Source of the DNA: Pyxicephalus adspersus
Taxonomy: Eukaryota; Chordata; Amphibia; Anura; Pyxicephalidae
Assembly: GCF_032062135.1 (NCBI RefSeq)
Contig: NC_092861.1
Span: forward strand, 59,628,688-59,692,687
Length of the DNA stretch: 64,000 nt
Reading direction: 5' to 3'
This document shows positions 1 to 15,300 of this stretch, in pieces (positions within the stretch are counted from its first letter, which is position 1; each line of letters opens with the position of its first letter). Position numbers and translations under genes: made by a program. The notes beneath the pieces are model-generated. The model saw nothing but the letters and a program-made list of their open reading frames with translations, searched no databases and had not been told where the DNA came from.

Positions 1-117
1 TTCGGACATATTTCTGTAAGTTACAGGTCTACAATTTAAAAAAAAAAAATTTCATGAAAACCTGTGACGCTTTTGGAACAGAAATCTAGAAATCAGTGTA
101 ACGCTCAGGTGGTTAAA
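1..117 (+). repeat. interspersed repeat fragment, family R3
   Basis: Shares the blocks TTACAGG(C/T)CTA, TTTCA and CGCTTTTG in the same order with 3297-3436, and more weakly with the right end of 61319-61912. Ends near GGTGGTTAAA. It is cut by the left edge of the window. Confidence 0.5.
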
Positions 118-2209
118 TGATATCATGTTAGTATGTTATCAAAATGTCCCTTTTAAATTTACCAATGTCAATCCTCTTGGTAGGTCATCTAACACTTCTT
201 ATGTCGAAAGCCTCTAACAACCCCAAAAAACCAACGGTAGAAAAGAATAAACATATTTAGAATTACTAAATACCTCTTTAAACAATAAAAGTGACGTGTA
301 TGTGACAGTTTTTTGTTTTGTTTTGTTTTTTTTTTTTGTTTTTTTTTTATACTATGATACCATCCCTTTTTTTACCAGCCTAATGAAGCTATTAATGTTT
401 TAATAAGCTTAAAAGAACAGCAAATTTTGGCTATTCTACTGTTCACAGCGACTATTTAGGGATTGCTTAAGAACGACAACATTAAAATGTAAAGAATAAA
501 TAAATCTGAAATACTTGATCATTTATATACTATATAGGTCATAAGGCAAATCAAATTAAAATTATTTTGCAAAACAAACCTCAGTCAAGTCACTATTTGG
601 CAGTATAGCCAAATCCGGTCTTAGACAGCAAACACTCAGCACAGTGTTGTACCTAGAACAGGACATCAAAAGCAAGTTAAAAATATATACATATTAAAAA
701 AAAAAATTTACAAAAAAAAAAGGCTAGGAACCAATCATCGTTTACACTTAACAAATCTGTATATAAAAAACATTTACATTGTGACTTTCATTCTATTCTA
801 TTTCTTCTAGGGGTAAAGTTTATTGCTAAGAGACCAAGTAGATAAACAACAGAGTTCGACCAAACAGTATTATGTGTTAGTGCTCTCAAATTACTGCCTT
901 TTCACAATCCTAATTAAAGTTTAGGACATGAAATGTATTGGACTGAACTCGATACTCAAATGTCAAAATGTATGTAATCAATGTATTAGTTCTACAGAAA
1001 GAAACTGATACCTTCAATGGAAGATACCAATTTAATTATATTAACGGTAGCCTGTATAAAAACGGTTCTGTGGACTTCCACTGTTCATCTACCTTAAAAA
1101 TCCTAGCTCCTTGGCTGTATATGGGTTTAGCGAGTCACTGCTCTGGTGCAGTAAGGTAAAAATATATTTACAGTTGCGAATCAACATGCAGTTGAAGGCA
1201 CAAATGTTGGAAAAATGTAGGTAATATCGAGGGGGTTTTATTTAATTATTCCTAAATTGTGGTCCAATTTGCATCAAAACCTGATACATTCATTTACCAA
1301 TACAATGTACCAATACATTATTGTACATCATTATATTATGGGACAGTTTAAACAATTAAGGTAGTTAATTTAAAGGCGGCAGCTAGTCTCAAGTATTCTT
1401 TAAATAATATTGACACAGGCAACCATATAAACAGTGATGTTTTACATAAACAACTGAAGAAAAAGATAGCCAGTAAGTCATTTTGTATTGCAGTTGGCTT
1501 TTTTGAAAATACAATGTAAATCCTCTTTGGGGACTTTCCTGGTACCTAAAGATAATATTCTTCAGTCCGCCAATTTAAAAATTGCAATATTTATTAAATT
1601 TAATTACTCTTAATAAAAAACTCATGTGAATAATAAAAACATTGCTTTCAAAATTGATACATCATATTCAATGATACAATAGATTTATTAATAATATTTT
1701 TTCTTGATTTATGAACTTTTCTTGAAGTTTGAATTTACTATGTCCTTGTCACCATTGCCATGTGCAATGACAGAAAAAAAACACCATACTTATATTTAAT
1801 ATCACTTCTATCAATATAGAGGGATAATAATTTATATCCTTCAATAAGTAACCAGCAGGATAGCATTCCCACACAATCATGTTGTGCCGTTGTGGTTTAG
1901 CAGTTTTCAAAAAGAAGACAGCAATCACAGCCAAGGTATGTTCCTTAGATTTGGTATATTTCAATTTTATTTTTAAAAAGGCCTTTATGACCTTCCTTAT
2001 GTTACATGAAATGGTAATACATTATATACCTGGATTTCACAATTTTCTTACCAAATACTATTCTAGCATATCTTAAATTTTGCTGTGTGAAGGACATACT
2101 TATTGGTTTGAATACTAATAAAATAGGGCACATTTTATTTAAGTTGAAAAGGTGAACCTTAAAACTAAATACATCTCTCAACATTCTCAACAAAAAACAT
2201 GGAACATAC
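118..2209. other. ABCC5 intron 13 (part)
   Basis: Non-coding. Holds T-rich runs near 310-350 and A-rich runs near 690-720. I see no further ABCC5 exon and no recognisable element here. Confidence 0.6.
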
Positions 2210-2334
2210 CTTTCTTCCTCATATTCTTCCCCAAACAAGATGTTGTCTCTAAGAGTTGCATTTAATATCCATGCTTGCTGAGCAACATAAGCAACTGAAC
2301 CATTAACAGAGACACTACCTTCAAGAAGAGTCAT
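2210..2334 (-). CDS. ABCC5: ABCC5 exon 13
   Basis: Residues 611-651 plus two bases: [20 protein letters not shown] and on to LFGEEYEEE. It contains the Q-loop of NBD1. Acceptor CCAG, donor AG|GTATGT (phase 2). The next exon is not seen in the remaining 2.2 kb to the left edge. Confidence 0.94.
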
Positions 2335-5300
2335 CTGGAAAAAAATTATTAAACCATATTTTATAAAACATTAATTAGAAAGTATAATGTATCGTTTGAT
2401 TGTAAATAACGCACTAGATCCAAAGCAAAGAATTTAGGTTCCCCCCTCTTGAATTTATGTCACAAGCGAATCAAATGAACCCCAGTAAAATGATCCAAAG
2501 CAGCAGAAACAATCCCAAGTTCCTGAATGTTGATCGAAAAACAACAACCAAGTCCTGACAGAATGCTGGTGACTCCTTCCAACTCCCCAGAACATCAAAT
2601 GTCCACCTTCAACAGATGGAAAGATTTCCCTGATTCCATTTAAAGTATGGTGAGAAAAGGTATTGTGTATGAAAGCCTATGGATCTTTATGAAAAGATCA
2701 AATAACAATTTTTTTAACACACACCTTTTTTCTCAGTTTATAAAAATGACAAAGATCTGTAAATCCAGCATTTCAGACCTTCAAATCCATAAAATAGATC
2801 TAAAGAATTTGCACAAGTAAACAAGTAGCTAGTCAAGCTTTATAACACTGAACAATATTGTCCAGCTTTATGCCTTCTAACAAAGGGACAGCGAGTATCT
2901 CAGCAGTGTACAATCCATCAGTGCACAATCACAAGGTTATACACCAAGCTTTATTGCTCAATTGCAATAGCATTTATATGCAGTTCAAGGAAGTTCAGCA
3001 GTTGTTGATGTCTGCAACAAAGACTTAAGTACAAACCTTTTTTTGCAAAATTGCGAATTATTAATTTTACTTATTCAGTTTCTTTCCCAATAGCCAATTC
3101 CAAATTACATTGTAATCTGCTTTTAACACATTGATCACAGTAAAAAAAAAGTTATAAAAAATAAATCCAAATAAATAATAAAACTAAAAGTTGATTCTAA
3201 TATTGTACCCCTGTTTGGACAAATTATACATTTTTTAAATAAAATAAAACATTCATTATTTTTTATAATTATTATATTTTTATTTACGATTCGTTTTACA
3301 GTCCTATCATACCCGGGAATTTTTTCTAAGATTTACAGGCCTAAAATATAAAACAACAAATTTCAATGCCAAACAATGTACCGCTTTTGACAAGAAACTA
3401 CGGCCATAATCAGACTGCCAGGGAAGGTAATAAAGTAATTTTTTTACCACACTAAACAAAAATAATTTTAACATATTCGAAAATGCTTTAAAGCAAATAT
3501 TACCTGCCCAAGAATTGTAGAAATTAGAGATGTTTTTCCACTCCCCACACTGCCACATACTCCAACTAGCTTTCCCTGGAACACCAAAATGCAACATTTT
3601 TTTTTAAGTATACATTTATTCTCTTAAAGGAACACAAAGAATTCAAAATGTATACTATATGGTATAGCTCACCTTCTCTATTTCCAGATCAATGTTGTAC
3701 AAGGCTCTCTGTAGCCTCAAGTTTGTTAACTGAATATCTCTGCCTTCCTCATCTGGGCTGCCTTGTTCATCACTGTCCACCAAGAGATGTCCCTTCTGCT
3801 CTGCCAAAACTTCTTGTGGCCCCTCTTTCTGCAAGTCAGCTTTCTCTTTCTTGCCTTTAGGCCCCTTCTTGTCTTTTTTCAGTTTAGGGGTGGCCTTCGG
3901 AGAGCACTGTGTACTGGCATGAGATGACTCCCATGCCATAGTTGTATTTTTCAGCTGTATGGTGATGTTTGGGCAGGATGGCTTTTTCTTTACCATGTGA
4001 ACCTCTTCCATTAGAAATAAACTCTGATAGGAGGTTGTGAGAAAGGTGTAAAGATGAGACAGCTGGTCAGGTCTAGGTCACGCAGGGAGCAAAAACATCA
4101 GGCTATACAGTGGAAGGAAGCTGCTGCGGAGCAAAACGTAGCTCATTAGAGTCAACTAATCTCAGGTTCGCTAGGAGCCAGGAGTATTTTTAAAATTACT
4201 TCATACCAATCATTCAACTTGTTGAGCCTTGAGCAAACAACTAAACTTCTTTAGCCTTTATATTAATATTATTGGACCAATTCTGCATGTTCATTATTAC
4301 TTCTCTAGTTCCTAATATTAATAAGTACAAGGTATGAAGTATGAACCTTACAATGCTATGGGACACTAATTTTGTAACCTTTCCCATTTGTGCAATCAAA
4401 ATCAATTACCTCAACAGCTTATTTCCAATCTTGTAAAAGGCATAAACTCTACTATTCATGAAAAAAAAAACAAAAACAAAAAAACATTGTTCCTTGCAGT
4501 CAAAATAAACTAAACCTATGAGGACTTACAACTTACAGGTCTGAGATTCGACAAACACAGGCCAACCTGTCTTGATATGCTAGAGCTGGAATAAACATGA
4601 CTTGCTGTTAGTATTTATATATGTATTTTAATTTGTTAAGAGCTGTCATGCTCTACTGGGCCTACATTACCTTCAAAGCAGCCCATACGTCCCTTTGCCT
4701 GCTCCAATGTTACTTTAACTGGCATGACATAACGCTAGGTACATACACCTAAAGGCTGGTTAAGCACAAGAAAGTGAGTTTTAAACAACATCTACATTAT
4801 CATGGCCCATGTGTACTACTCGAGGGAAGTGGCTCATAAACTCCATAGAAAATTGGTTGGCATGCAGACAGCTTAGGGAAAAAAATAGAATAATCAGACC
4901 TGTGGACCATTAAATACCTTAAAGCGTTCCATTGATACAGAAGCCTCTGACAAAGACTTGACTGAGAATGGAGTCACCTTCAGAGCAAAGGTCATGGAGT
5001 TAAAAACTGTGACAACGGTGAAAGCCTATGAAAAAAAAAAAATAGTGTATAAAAAAAAAAGAAAAAAAAAAGCATACTTTATTAAACGAGTCTTTTTTTC
5101 CCCCATTGTATTGGGAAATGATCCTACATATACAGTCTACAGGTATGAAAATGATCATACTTCTCATGGGATGCCATTGTGTATAGTTTGGCATGTCCAA
5201 AGGTATAACCATATGTCTCTAATAGAAGTCCATAACCAACTCCAGACAGTACCTATGTATAATCTATCAGATATTACACAAGAGTTCCAGTTGTGGCACT

Positions 5301-8300
5301 TACTAATGTAAACCAGTTTTCTATACAGTTATCTGAATAAAAGCAGACCATTGCAGTTGAACTGTCTGTAGATCTTTTTAACATGGGGTTAAAGACCCTT
5401 GAAATAACTTTCAGGTCTTGCAATTGCAACACTGTGCATGCTGTTAAGTTTGACTAAATGCCTGTTTATTTTTCATTGCATTTGCAGTCTCCCATGTTGT
5501 TTTCTGGAAGATTTTGAAGCAAAGCTGGTTCCCTAGCAGCAACTGTAATTTTTTGTCCTTATAAATCAATTAAATTGTTTACAGGTAAAACCTCTAATTC
5601 GTTCTGGATTGGTAGCAGAGGTTCTACTTTACTTAAAACAGTGGGTCTGATTTAATAAAAGCTCTTCAAGGCTGGAGAGCTTATTATTTCATCAGAGAAT
5701 CAGTATTCCAGGAAACCTGGAATGGACCTGGTCCAGGATTTAAATTACTCGCTACCAAATTACTTTGAAGAAATACATTCCGGGTTTGCTGGATCACTCA
5801 GCTTCACTAATAAAAGGGAGAGCTTTAACAAATTAGGCTCAGAGTCACAGCATATTCTTAAAGCTAAAAAATCACAGGCCAAAACTAGCCACTGTTGAGC
5901 AGAATTTATTACTCTGCTGACCACATCCTCTCCAGTAATTGCATGGTAAGGTACTTTGTTTTCATGCAGTTGCTCGCCAACTGCAAATTGCAGCTGCACA
6001 AAAAGCTAAACAGGAGGGGACTCCCTCTAGTTTGTAGGCAGTGGCATTAAAGCAGTAGTAATTTCAAGATTAAGCCATCACTGGCAAAAGTAATGACTTA
6101 AAGGAGGGAAAAATCTTCATTGGAGACACTTGTGCTAGGAATAACCATAATCAAATAAAGAATATTAGAAATTAGTAAAGCATTTTATTTTCTTCTGTAG
6201 AAGAGGAAGGAAAAATCTCAGCCCATTTAGCATAACGTGGAAACTTTACCATTGTTTCCCACTTTAGGGTACTGTCACTTCTGTTCATAAACAAGCTTCT
6301 AAAGCAACTTGGACACTCAATGACATTCGATTCAAAAGCAGACCTGCTGTGACTACAAGCAAAACTTTCTCATTTGTTTACCAATAAAGATCTTGTGGGA
6401 GTTGTGTTGTTGCCAAGAACTGCAGTTATGTTACCTGGGCAGCAGTGAGATCATATCCAAGCATCATATGCACAGAAAAGGTCAGCACACTGGCGATGAC
6501 AACCACTATGGGAGCTACTCCGACAGTTATGCTCTGAAAATATCCAGCTTTCTCAAGTATCCTTCGCTCATTTTCTCGTATTTCTGCAAAGAAATAAATA
6601 CATAAAATAAATACTTTGCTGTACAAAGTAGCAAATAACAAGCCAAGAAATGTAATCTAGCTAGAAAGTCATTAAACGCTGTCAAATACAGTTGGCAATC
6701 GAAAATCCGACCATTGATAATCAAATCAGCTTCCTTAGGTTTTCAGGCATGAATTTCAGATCGCATTTTAAATACAAGGACTGCAGTACACTGTTTGACC
6801 ACTGACGTTTTGATGGCACTGTTCTGCAGAAACAGCTGTTAGGTCTGCTTGCTACACTAAATACACCTTGAGACGTTCCTGCTGCTTTTTCACCGGAACT
6901 GTGCCAGATGTCCGTGAGTGCTGGGAGAGGAAGGCTGGCCTGTGTGTGGAGGTAAGTATAACTTTCAAAAATCTGGAATTTTCTAAAATATGGGACTCCT
7001 CGGGTCCCGAGTTTGTCGGATTTGTGAATTTGAACTGTAACATGTTTCTTGGTGAAAAATAAACTTAACACCAAAGAAACTATGTGTGTGACTGCAAAGG
7101 CTTGTCCTAAATTAGGTCATGCAACAGACAATAATCCAAGTACAGCAGAAAATCTACAACAGAATGGCTGAAATTGAAAAGTATCAATGTGTTGCAATGG
7201 CACAATCAAATGAAGACTTAAATCTAATTGAAATGCTGTGGCAGGACCTTAAAGAAAGCTGTGCATAAACAAATGCCCACAAACCCCAATAAATGAAAGC
7301 AATGTTGTAAAGAATTTGGGGCAAAAAAATGTGAGAGGTTGATAAGTTATACAGAAAATATTAACTTGAAGTTTTTTTAACATAACCTACTTATAACATA
7401 AAATCGTCAGTTTGCCTTTTAAACCCCAGCTTCACTCTCTGTCTTTATTATTTAATACCTGCTAAGCATAAAATGATTTTTAGTTATGACGTATACTTTC
7501 TTCTTCACATGACTGTTTGTATTGCCATTTACCAAGATCATAGTACTGCCCTGTCAAAGCCTTTAGGTTCTTCTATTCAAAATAACTGCACCATCTTTGT
7601 TCAGGAATCATCCTAGGTTAGTACCTTTAGGACTATGAGGCTAATTGAAATGTCAAATCCTGGGCATTATCTGCCTGGTGTTCACACAGACTATACCCCT
7701 TCTACCGCCTTTGATCTTGACTTGGTACAAAGTCACTGTCTGATCGATGGCAATTTCACTACAGAACGAAAGGCACGGTTAATCCCGTTACAGGATATAG
7801 ATAAATTAGGGATCTACTGACAGGATAAATAGATAATTTAATTATCTTTGTCCGGGGATGTAAAAACAGCTTTGTTAAAGTTAATGATTCCATAATTTCC
7901 AGCAATTCATGTTAAAATATTTCACATTCAAAGATGACAAATGAAAAGGGCAAAGTACCAAGTTACCAAAAAACAAAACCCCAAAAAAACAAATACTTTC
8001 TTTTTAATTCTAGGAGAAAGAAACACAAAATACTTACCCTACTCAATGCTTCTTCTGGTTTTGGGTTCTAGAATCCCCACTGTCATGTATTGCCCAGCTG
8101 GTTGCAGCTCTCTTACATCATCATGTACAATGCAGACCCAGCAGTCTAATTGTATAGGAGGAGAATGAGAGCCATCCCTGACCCTCAGTGTCATAAAATT
8201 AAAGAAAAGCACTAGAGCAGAAGGGAATCAGATAGGGAAGGGGAGCAAGTACCTATTGGACAAATGGAAATTGTACCCATGTAATGCAGGGAGGCATCAA

Positions 8301-11300
8301 ATGAATATATACATGGGAACAGCCAAACACAGATGCATGCAAAGTTTGTGTTTTTTTTTTAGTGAGAATGAAAGACTAAAAATGATTAACATCAAATCAT
8401 CAACCAATTATCCCTGAATCTCCCTAAACGGCAATGACTTACTCTGAACACTTTGAGAGAATGCTTTCACCCAGGCATACATCTTTATAAACTTGATGTA
8501 ATTAAGAACTTCATTCATTTTCTGAACACGCTCATCTGTGACAGATACACATTTCCGTCTGAAATATGCTGTGAGCCTGGACACAAACATCTGTAAAAGA
8601 GAAAAGGTGAATTTAACTTAACAGTGTAGAGGGGTTCTATAGTCCTCAGAAATAGAAGGGAACAGTGAATTCGATAAATTCCTGGGCTCTCTGCCTGATA
8701 TCAGCAAAAGATAATTCCTATTAAACAGTTTTTTTTGCACTTATTAATAACATATAGGGAAACTCCTTCAAATGGCACACTTAACAGACCAACAGTAACC
8801 AAATAGAAAAAACAAGGCTTAAATTCCTTTTAAACAATCTGTACCAAATGGAAGATAGATAATTTATTACAGTCCTTTATAGTCAGCAACTTTAATAAAT
8901 TATTTCAACATTTTGCATATACGTCTACTTTCTAGTGCCCAATTATATGAATATTGATGAAACAAGTTTAAAAAAAGACACTACCTTGACAGTATGGGAC
9001 ATTTGTTTTCTACTAGAACTTATGTAACGGTCTTACTGGCCATCTACAAAATTTTTTTTATTGTTTTGGTTTTAAAAGTTGTTTTTTTGCCATTCTTTTC
9101 TATGATTCTCAATCATCCAATATTCTTTAAAAAAATCAATAATTAAAAAAAAATAACTTTAGCATTTAAAATATATAGAAAATGCAAAAAGGCTGGATTT
9201 TGTTAGTTACGGTTCAATTGAAGAGTAAAGTTTTTCAGGTGGAATTTGTACAGGACAGTCACATTTGTAAAATGAATAAAAACATATACATTTCAATTGT
9301 CTTTTCAGATGAAAGTGACTATATATGATATAGTTAACAATCTGCCAACAAATGTATCCTGTAGACTTAAGGAATAGCTAAATTTAGCAGCCAATGTCCT
9401 AACGATTTAGCCAACAGTGAAATTGAGGCAGTAATCTTTAAGTTAACAAAGAAAACACTTACCATAGCTGGATAGAAGAGGATGAAAACAGCAGAACCAA
9501 GAAAACCAGTGGGACCCAACACATAGACATTATAAATCATTCCAAGCACAGCAACGATGGGCCCTCCTGCCAACAAACTGCCAACTGCTGCAGCTTCAAA
9601 CATACGCTGCCCATCGCTGGAGCAAACGTTTATCAACTGCAAGTTGCAATGAGATATGTATCAGTAACCTTTTAATTTAAAATTAAATATTTAAAAAAAA
9701 AAAACTTAAAAAAAAACTTTAAAAGGAAAGCTTTAAAAAAGAGCCAGTAAAATAACATAGTTACAATGGAACTTACAACATAGAAAAGAAATTTGATTAG
9801 CAGGAAGGCTTTGATAAAAGAGGAGACTGTACTTTTCTTTATTAAAAGCATCTTGCATGTCTGCTATAACTTCTACCATTTTTTTTATGTACAATGTGCT
9901 TAGCAGACATATCCCATTGTGTATTCTTGACATTGGATGTTGTGCAGCTTATTAACTCGCTGGATTGACTGTATAAAAAAAAAAATTGCTTTAATATTTA
10001 AACTGTCCTGCTACCTACACAGATCCTCACTGTCTACCACTGACAAATCTTTTGCTTAAGAAATACATTGCAGGCATATAGAGTGCCTGCTGAGGTCTAT
10101 AGTTCCCTGAGCAAGCCCCTCTGCTTTAGGCAGCAGTAACAAAAAGCAAAGATCGGCAACACAGTAAGCAGAACAGGTAAGGTCTTCACAGGCACTTGTT
10201 GTTTCAGAAGCAACAGAGTTACTTTAGTACAATCAAAACATACACAAACATTTAATATTCACTAATGACTAGCTGTTAAAATAAATGTAACTTTTTTTTC
10301 TTGTTTTATTTGGTAATTTAGAAAAAGTTTGTTTATAGGGAAAAGTTTGAGGGTTCACATGGTCTGTATCTTTATTGGAAAGTAAAAGGAGGCAGACATT
10401 TCTGAAACGAAAAGCGTCCACCAAACATTCCTTATTAAAGGCGATTGTCAACTGCAACATTTCTCCTTATTTTGGAAGAGATGTGTAACCACCCACTCTA
10501 CTCCAACACTCAATTAGTGTATGGCAAAAAAAAAAAAAAGCTTTTGCATGTGTACTTTTATGTAGATACATTAATATTAATAATAATAATGGTGTGAATG
10601 TGTTTAATACACACCTCTCCCATGGATTTCTCTTTAATGTTCTTCAGTTTCAGGATTTTCTTGAAGGCCAGAGTCAGTATTGCCCCTCGAAGCCGTGAAC
10701 CAGTCCGATAATTCAAAGCCCAGGTAAGTGCCAGGGACCATGAACGCACGACTTCTGTCATCAGGAGCCCAAAAACTAGGAGCAAGCTGTATGTGAGGTC
10801 TGTATCACTTTGTTGAGTATATTCCAAGAGGCTTTTCACTACAAATGCCTACAGGGAAAAAGGCAGTGGGCATGAGGTCCTGCTACACTTATACGGAACA
10901 GTATTGGCAAGCTTTATAGTAAGTTAGAAAACTGCACGTGTTCTGCGGATGACTCAAAGGGAACTGTTCAGGCAATTGTGTAACATGTTTTGTGATATGC
11001 TGGATTATATCCAATCAAAAAAAGACCAACAAAATCTGCTCTGAATTGAAGCAGACGATTACCTGCCAGCTGTAATTTAGTTACACAAATGCCTCAGAAG
11101 TCAAAATATTCTAACTTAACATAATCTTGCGCAGGCCAACAAGGCATAGATAATACTTTATAAATAAAATTAATGCATTAAAAACAAATATTGAAAACTT
11201 TAATGCGATCACTTCATATATTATGCTTTCAACGTGCGCATTGGATAAAAAGAACAATTGTACCTACAGTTGTACGGGGGAAGAGAAGGACATTTTGGCA

Positions 11301-12346
11301 AAAAATTCCTGAAAATAAATATCAGCAGTTTATTAACACAGAAAAACAAAAAAAATAAAAATAAAATTAAATTAAAAAATAAATAAAAAACAACCGAGCA
11401 TGTTAAACAACAAATTTAGTACGCTCATTACTTAATGGCTTACCCAGGAAACATGTATTGTCTTCGATTAAAGCAAAGGTCTCACTGGTTCATATTCCAG
11501 CCGACGGTTTCAAACTGCTCTTGCCTATTTCTGCAATTTTCTTATTTTAAATAAATTCATCACATTCAAACTATTTCAGAGCTACGGCATAAAATCTGTT
11601 CAGATTAACTACCGTGAAAGGTATTAAAAAAAAAAACTATAAATTTAGGGAAAAACAAAATTTTATTAAGGGGGAAAGGGGTGTATTTCACTACACAAAG
11701 ATATGAACAATGGCACAAAGTTGTCCGTAACAGACTTTTATAACAAACAATTTAGATTAAAAAAAAAGCAGGCACATAACATACATATGACAGCGCATTT
11801 TAACAATCATTCTATAATTTCAATGAAGTAGTTTCAAGAGAATAAAGAGCAGAAGCCCTCTCTATAGCAATATATTGTTGCAGTGCTTTCAAACTGATTC
11901 CTCTTGGGGGAGGAAAGGCAAAAGTATACTTTATCAATATGGCATCGAAGATTCAGCAAAAGATTAAAATGATGAAAGGCTTTGAGTCTCTTCTAGTCCT
12001 TGAGTATCAGTCTGTAGAAGTGAGCCAAGCAATCAGCTGGCACAGATTAGAAGCTTTGGGAACATATGCCATCAGTAGGTACAGGAAGAACCTGATGTTA
12101 CGTATTACTCAGCCTGCCTTTCCTGTATTTACAGGATGAGTCCGATGAGTCCATGTCCTCAGAGGCTTCCCCAGCCAACCCTGATGGGGTTACTCTTTCA
12201 GGTTATGATTATTTAGGGGAAAGCATTTGGAAAGGCAGACATGTGATTTGCTTGTTTGGAAGGGAAACATCGGAATACCTCCTAGCATAAAATTTTGTCA
12301 GTGGAGGATGCATCAGCCTACTTAACACTTTAGTGATAAAAAATAG

Positions 12347-12380
<34 letters not shown>

Positions 12381-15300
12381 ATATTAAAAAAATACATCAC
12401 AGAAAAACAAGGAGCAAAATGACCGAAGGCCTGCATCTACAAGCCTTGCAAAAAGACTGATAGAAGCTGTTGTCTTGTGGTCAGACAGTAACTTAAGAAA
12501 GGTTACAGTTGTCCTATCATTACAACAGGAGGCTAATCAGCATTCAATACTATCATAATGCTTGCCAGGTGAACAAAAACAAAATGAATTATGGTAAGCA
12601 AATAATGAAAGCACATTAAGAGTTAATGAGAAAATCTCTGCAGATTAATGTTACCACAGGCATAAGCTTCTTGTGGTTGTAAGCATTCCCGTGGAATAAA
12701 CAGCACCTTACCTTAATCTTGCACCGCGCAGGTTTCTGCCCAAGTTGCCCGGGTCAATCTGGCAGCAGAACTGTCACCCTGGAAATTCTAAAGAATAGCT
12801 TCTGTCATTGGTTCCACTACAGAGGTTACGTTACGTTAGTAATGATCCCTCTCCCACCCAACCCGAGGTCCAGAGTCTCACCTGGAAACTAGCAGAGGCT
12901 GGACAAATAACAAACATGGTGAACCAAACTCATTCATGTTTTGCTATCTCTTAATAGTCTTGCACAGCTTGTTTAGAAAAAACAAAAGAAAAAAAAACAA
13001 AAAGAAAAAAAAAAAAAAACACATCGTGCCAGGATATTATTTTGACGGCAGATACATATCTACAGGTTTTTTTTTACGACTACAGAGTAATGTGTAAAAC
13101 CTATTACCCTTTTCATTATAATTCATTTCTTACAAGATTAACCAACAATGAACTGCAATTATAACACTGGGTGGAGAGTTCACATGTGCCTAAATTTATA
13201 GAAATAAGACACTTTATGGGAAGAAAATTAAAGCACATTCACATATCAAACAGCAAACTCACAAGACTCCACACATCCTTACCATGCATGAAGCAAAGGG
13301 GTCTCTAGCAGCCAACAGTAACATGGAAGACAAACCGTAACTTAACATTATTAATAACAAAATTCTAAAAACAAAGAACACAAACATAACCAGAAAACAT
13401 TTTATGCCACATTTATATCATATTTAAGCAAATATTAAAATTAATTGATACTCCTACTGGTTTAAATTCTTCCAAACTATTAATCTCACATAATAGTCAA
13501 AGTCATTTTAGCAATTGTACTAGGTATGATCACACATATATCTAGGGTACCTAATAATAGAGCCAAACATCCAAGATACTAAGCCATGCTAATCAATAAC
13601 AAACCTGTTAAACACACACTGTAAGGAGGCCGATTATTGTGCCTGTATTAGAAGCCAGGACAAAGCATTTCCCATCTACCGGAGAACTATTACTGAAACA
13701 GAAAAAATTTATTTGCCCTGCAGTCCAGTGGTCTGCCCGACAGAGATTAATTAATAAAAGAAAAAAACCTATCAGGACACAAAAAATCCAATGTAACCAC
13801 CATCTGTTTTACCATCAACTAGACAAATCACAGCACAAAAAAATGGTGTGTTACTCACAAATGACAAACAGAGAAGCCACCATCTTCATGATACATTAAA
13901 CTAATGAAATAAATCACAGCTACCCAGGGAGAGCACCAACAAAATTTGGTGTTAGTATTGCATTTTATCAGCCCTTTCCTTTCCAGTAACAAAAATGTTT
14001 TACATGCTAACTGGCTCCATTATAAGATAAGTCATAGGATAAAAACTTAAGTTATAATATACTTTATGCATTATGCATCAATACCCTTAAAAATAAAACA
14101 GTTATAACTAAAACCAAGCAGAATTTGCATTTTTTAATATTTAGTCGCATGTGATCTTGCATAAAAGCCCAGGTAGATAAGCACAGCTCAGTTTATATAC
14201 TTACTGCGTGAGTCTACCACTATGCAGCTGTTCTTACTGTATCAAAATACAGTTTAATATCTTGGAGCGCCCGCCACCCATGTAGTGTAACAATGACAGA
14301 AGCTCTTCTTAATGAAGTTTTGATGGTTAAGGGTTTAAATATCCCCAATCAGAATTTTAACTAAACCATTGGACCCAACATGCCTTAACAGGAGCACTCC
14401 AATAACTCTTCTAAATAATACAATGCTACAAAACTGGAAGAGCCACTCAGGTATTATGAATGAAAATAAAAATCCATTATGGTTTAAAATTTATCTGATT
14501 CATTTTAAAAAAGAACCCCATTTGTACTTACCAACTCATTGCAACTTCATCTTTAAAACAGCACACTGAAAATTAGTACTAAAAGCAGTGAAATTGTTCT
14601 ACACCTCAAAACAAACCAGCATAAAGTAACATTTTTTATAAATTGGATAATATCTCTATCTAACTTACTAAAGTTAAAAAAAAAAAAAAAAAAAGATGGG
14701 TACAAATGCATGCGCATATCGTATATGCCCCCATTACATGAAATTCATTTTGCCATTCATTAGAAATAAAGCAAAAAAAAATGCCTGAAGCCGAAATGGC
14801 CTCCTTTACATTCAGTTAAACATGTGACTTCAAATGATTTAGATCTGTCTACCTTGAACTACAATAATTTCAAGCAGAATCATAGCCAGTAACCTGAACA
14901 AGAAAAGGCTATGTGTATATACTAGTGAAAACCAATATAGAAAATCAGTAAGGTAACTGTGCAAACCTAAACTTAACTTTTAAATTGCATCAAAAACAGC
15001 CCTTGAAAAAGCAGTTCCTGTGGGCACATGAAACAGGATGGAAAGTACTTACTGGACCAATAAAGCCAGCCAGCTGAGTAAGCATCAGGCACATGATGGA
15101 GATAATAAGCCTGGTGCGACAGAATTTCCACACAACACTCCGAAGGGAGGCCTCCTCTGCGCCCGACTCCTTCAGTTCTTCCAGCCACAGTTTCTCCAAG
15201 CTGTTTGGAACACATTAACAAGCTGCTCAGGTGCATACTAACATTTCAGCAAACTAGTCCTCACAATTCATTTTGGTAGAAGATTAATCATTTATTATTT

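Larger units (their letters stand above)
3576..8442. other. ABCC5 introns 8-11 (excluding exons)
   Basis: Between the placed exons there is ordinary AT-rich intron. Recognised contents are the foldback copy at 5643-5840 and the Tc1-like remnant near 7100-7375. The remaining open frames look like chance reading frames. Confidence 0.7.

Noticed and set aside
4958..5311. 117-codon plus-strand frame overlapping ABCC5 exon 10
   Set aside because: Antisense shadow of exon 10 that runs through its poly-A/T tract. The minus-strand exon matches ABCC5 in phase with good splice sites.
12130..12160. GATGAGTCCGATGAGTCC looked like a hammerhead ribozyme core
   Set aside because: The order CUGAUGA, stem II, GAAA is not present and no pairing stems I or III were found. 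It is just a short direct repeat.
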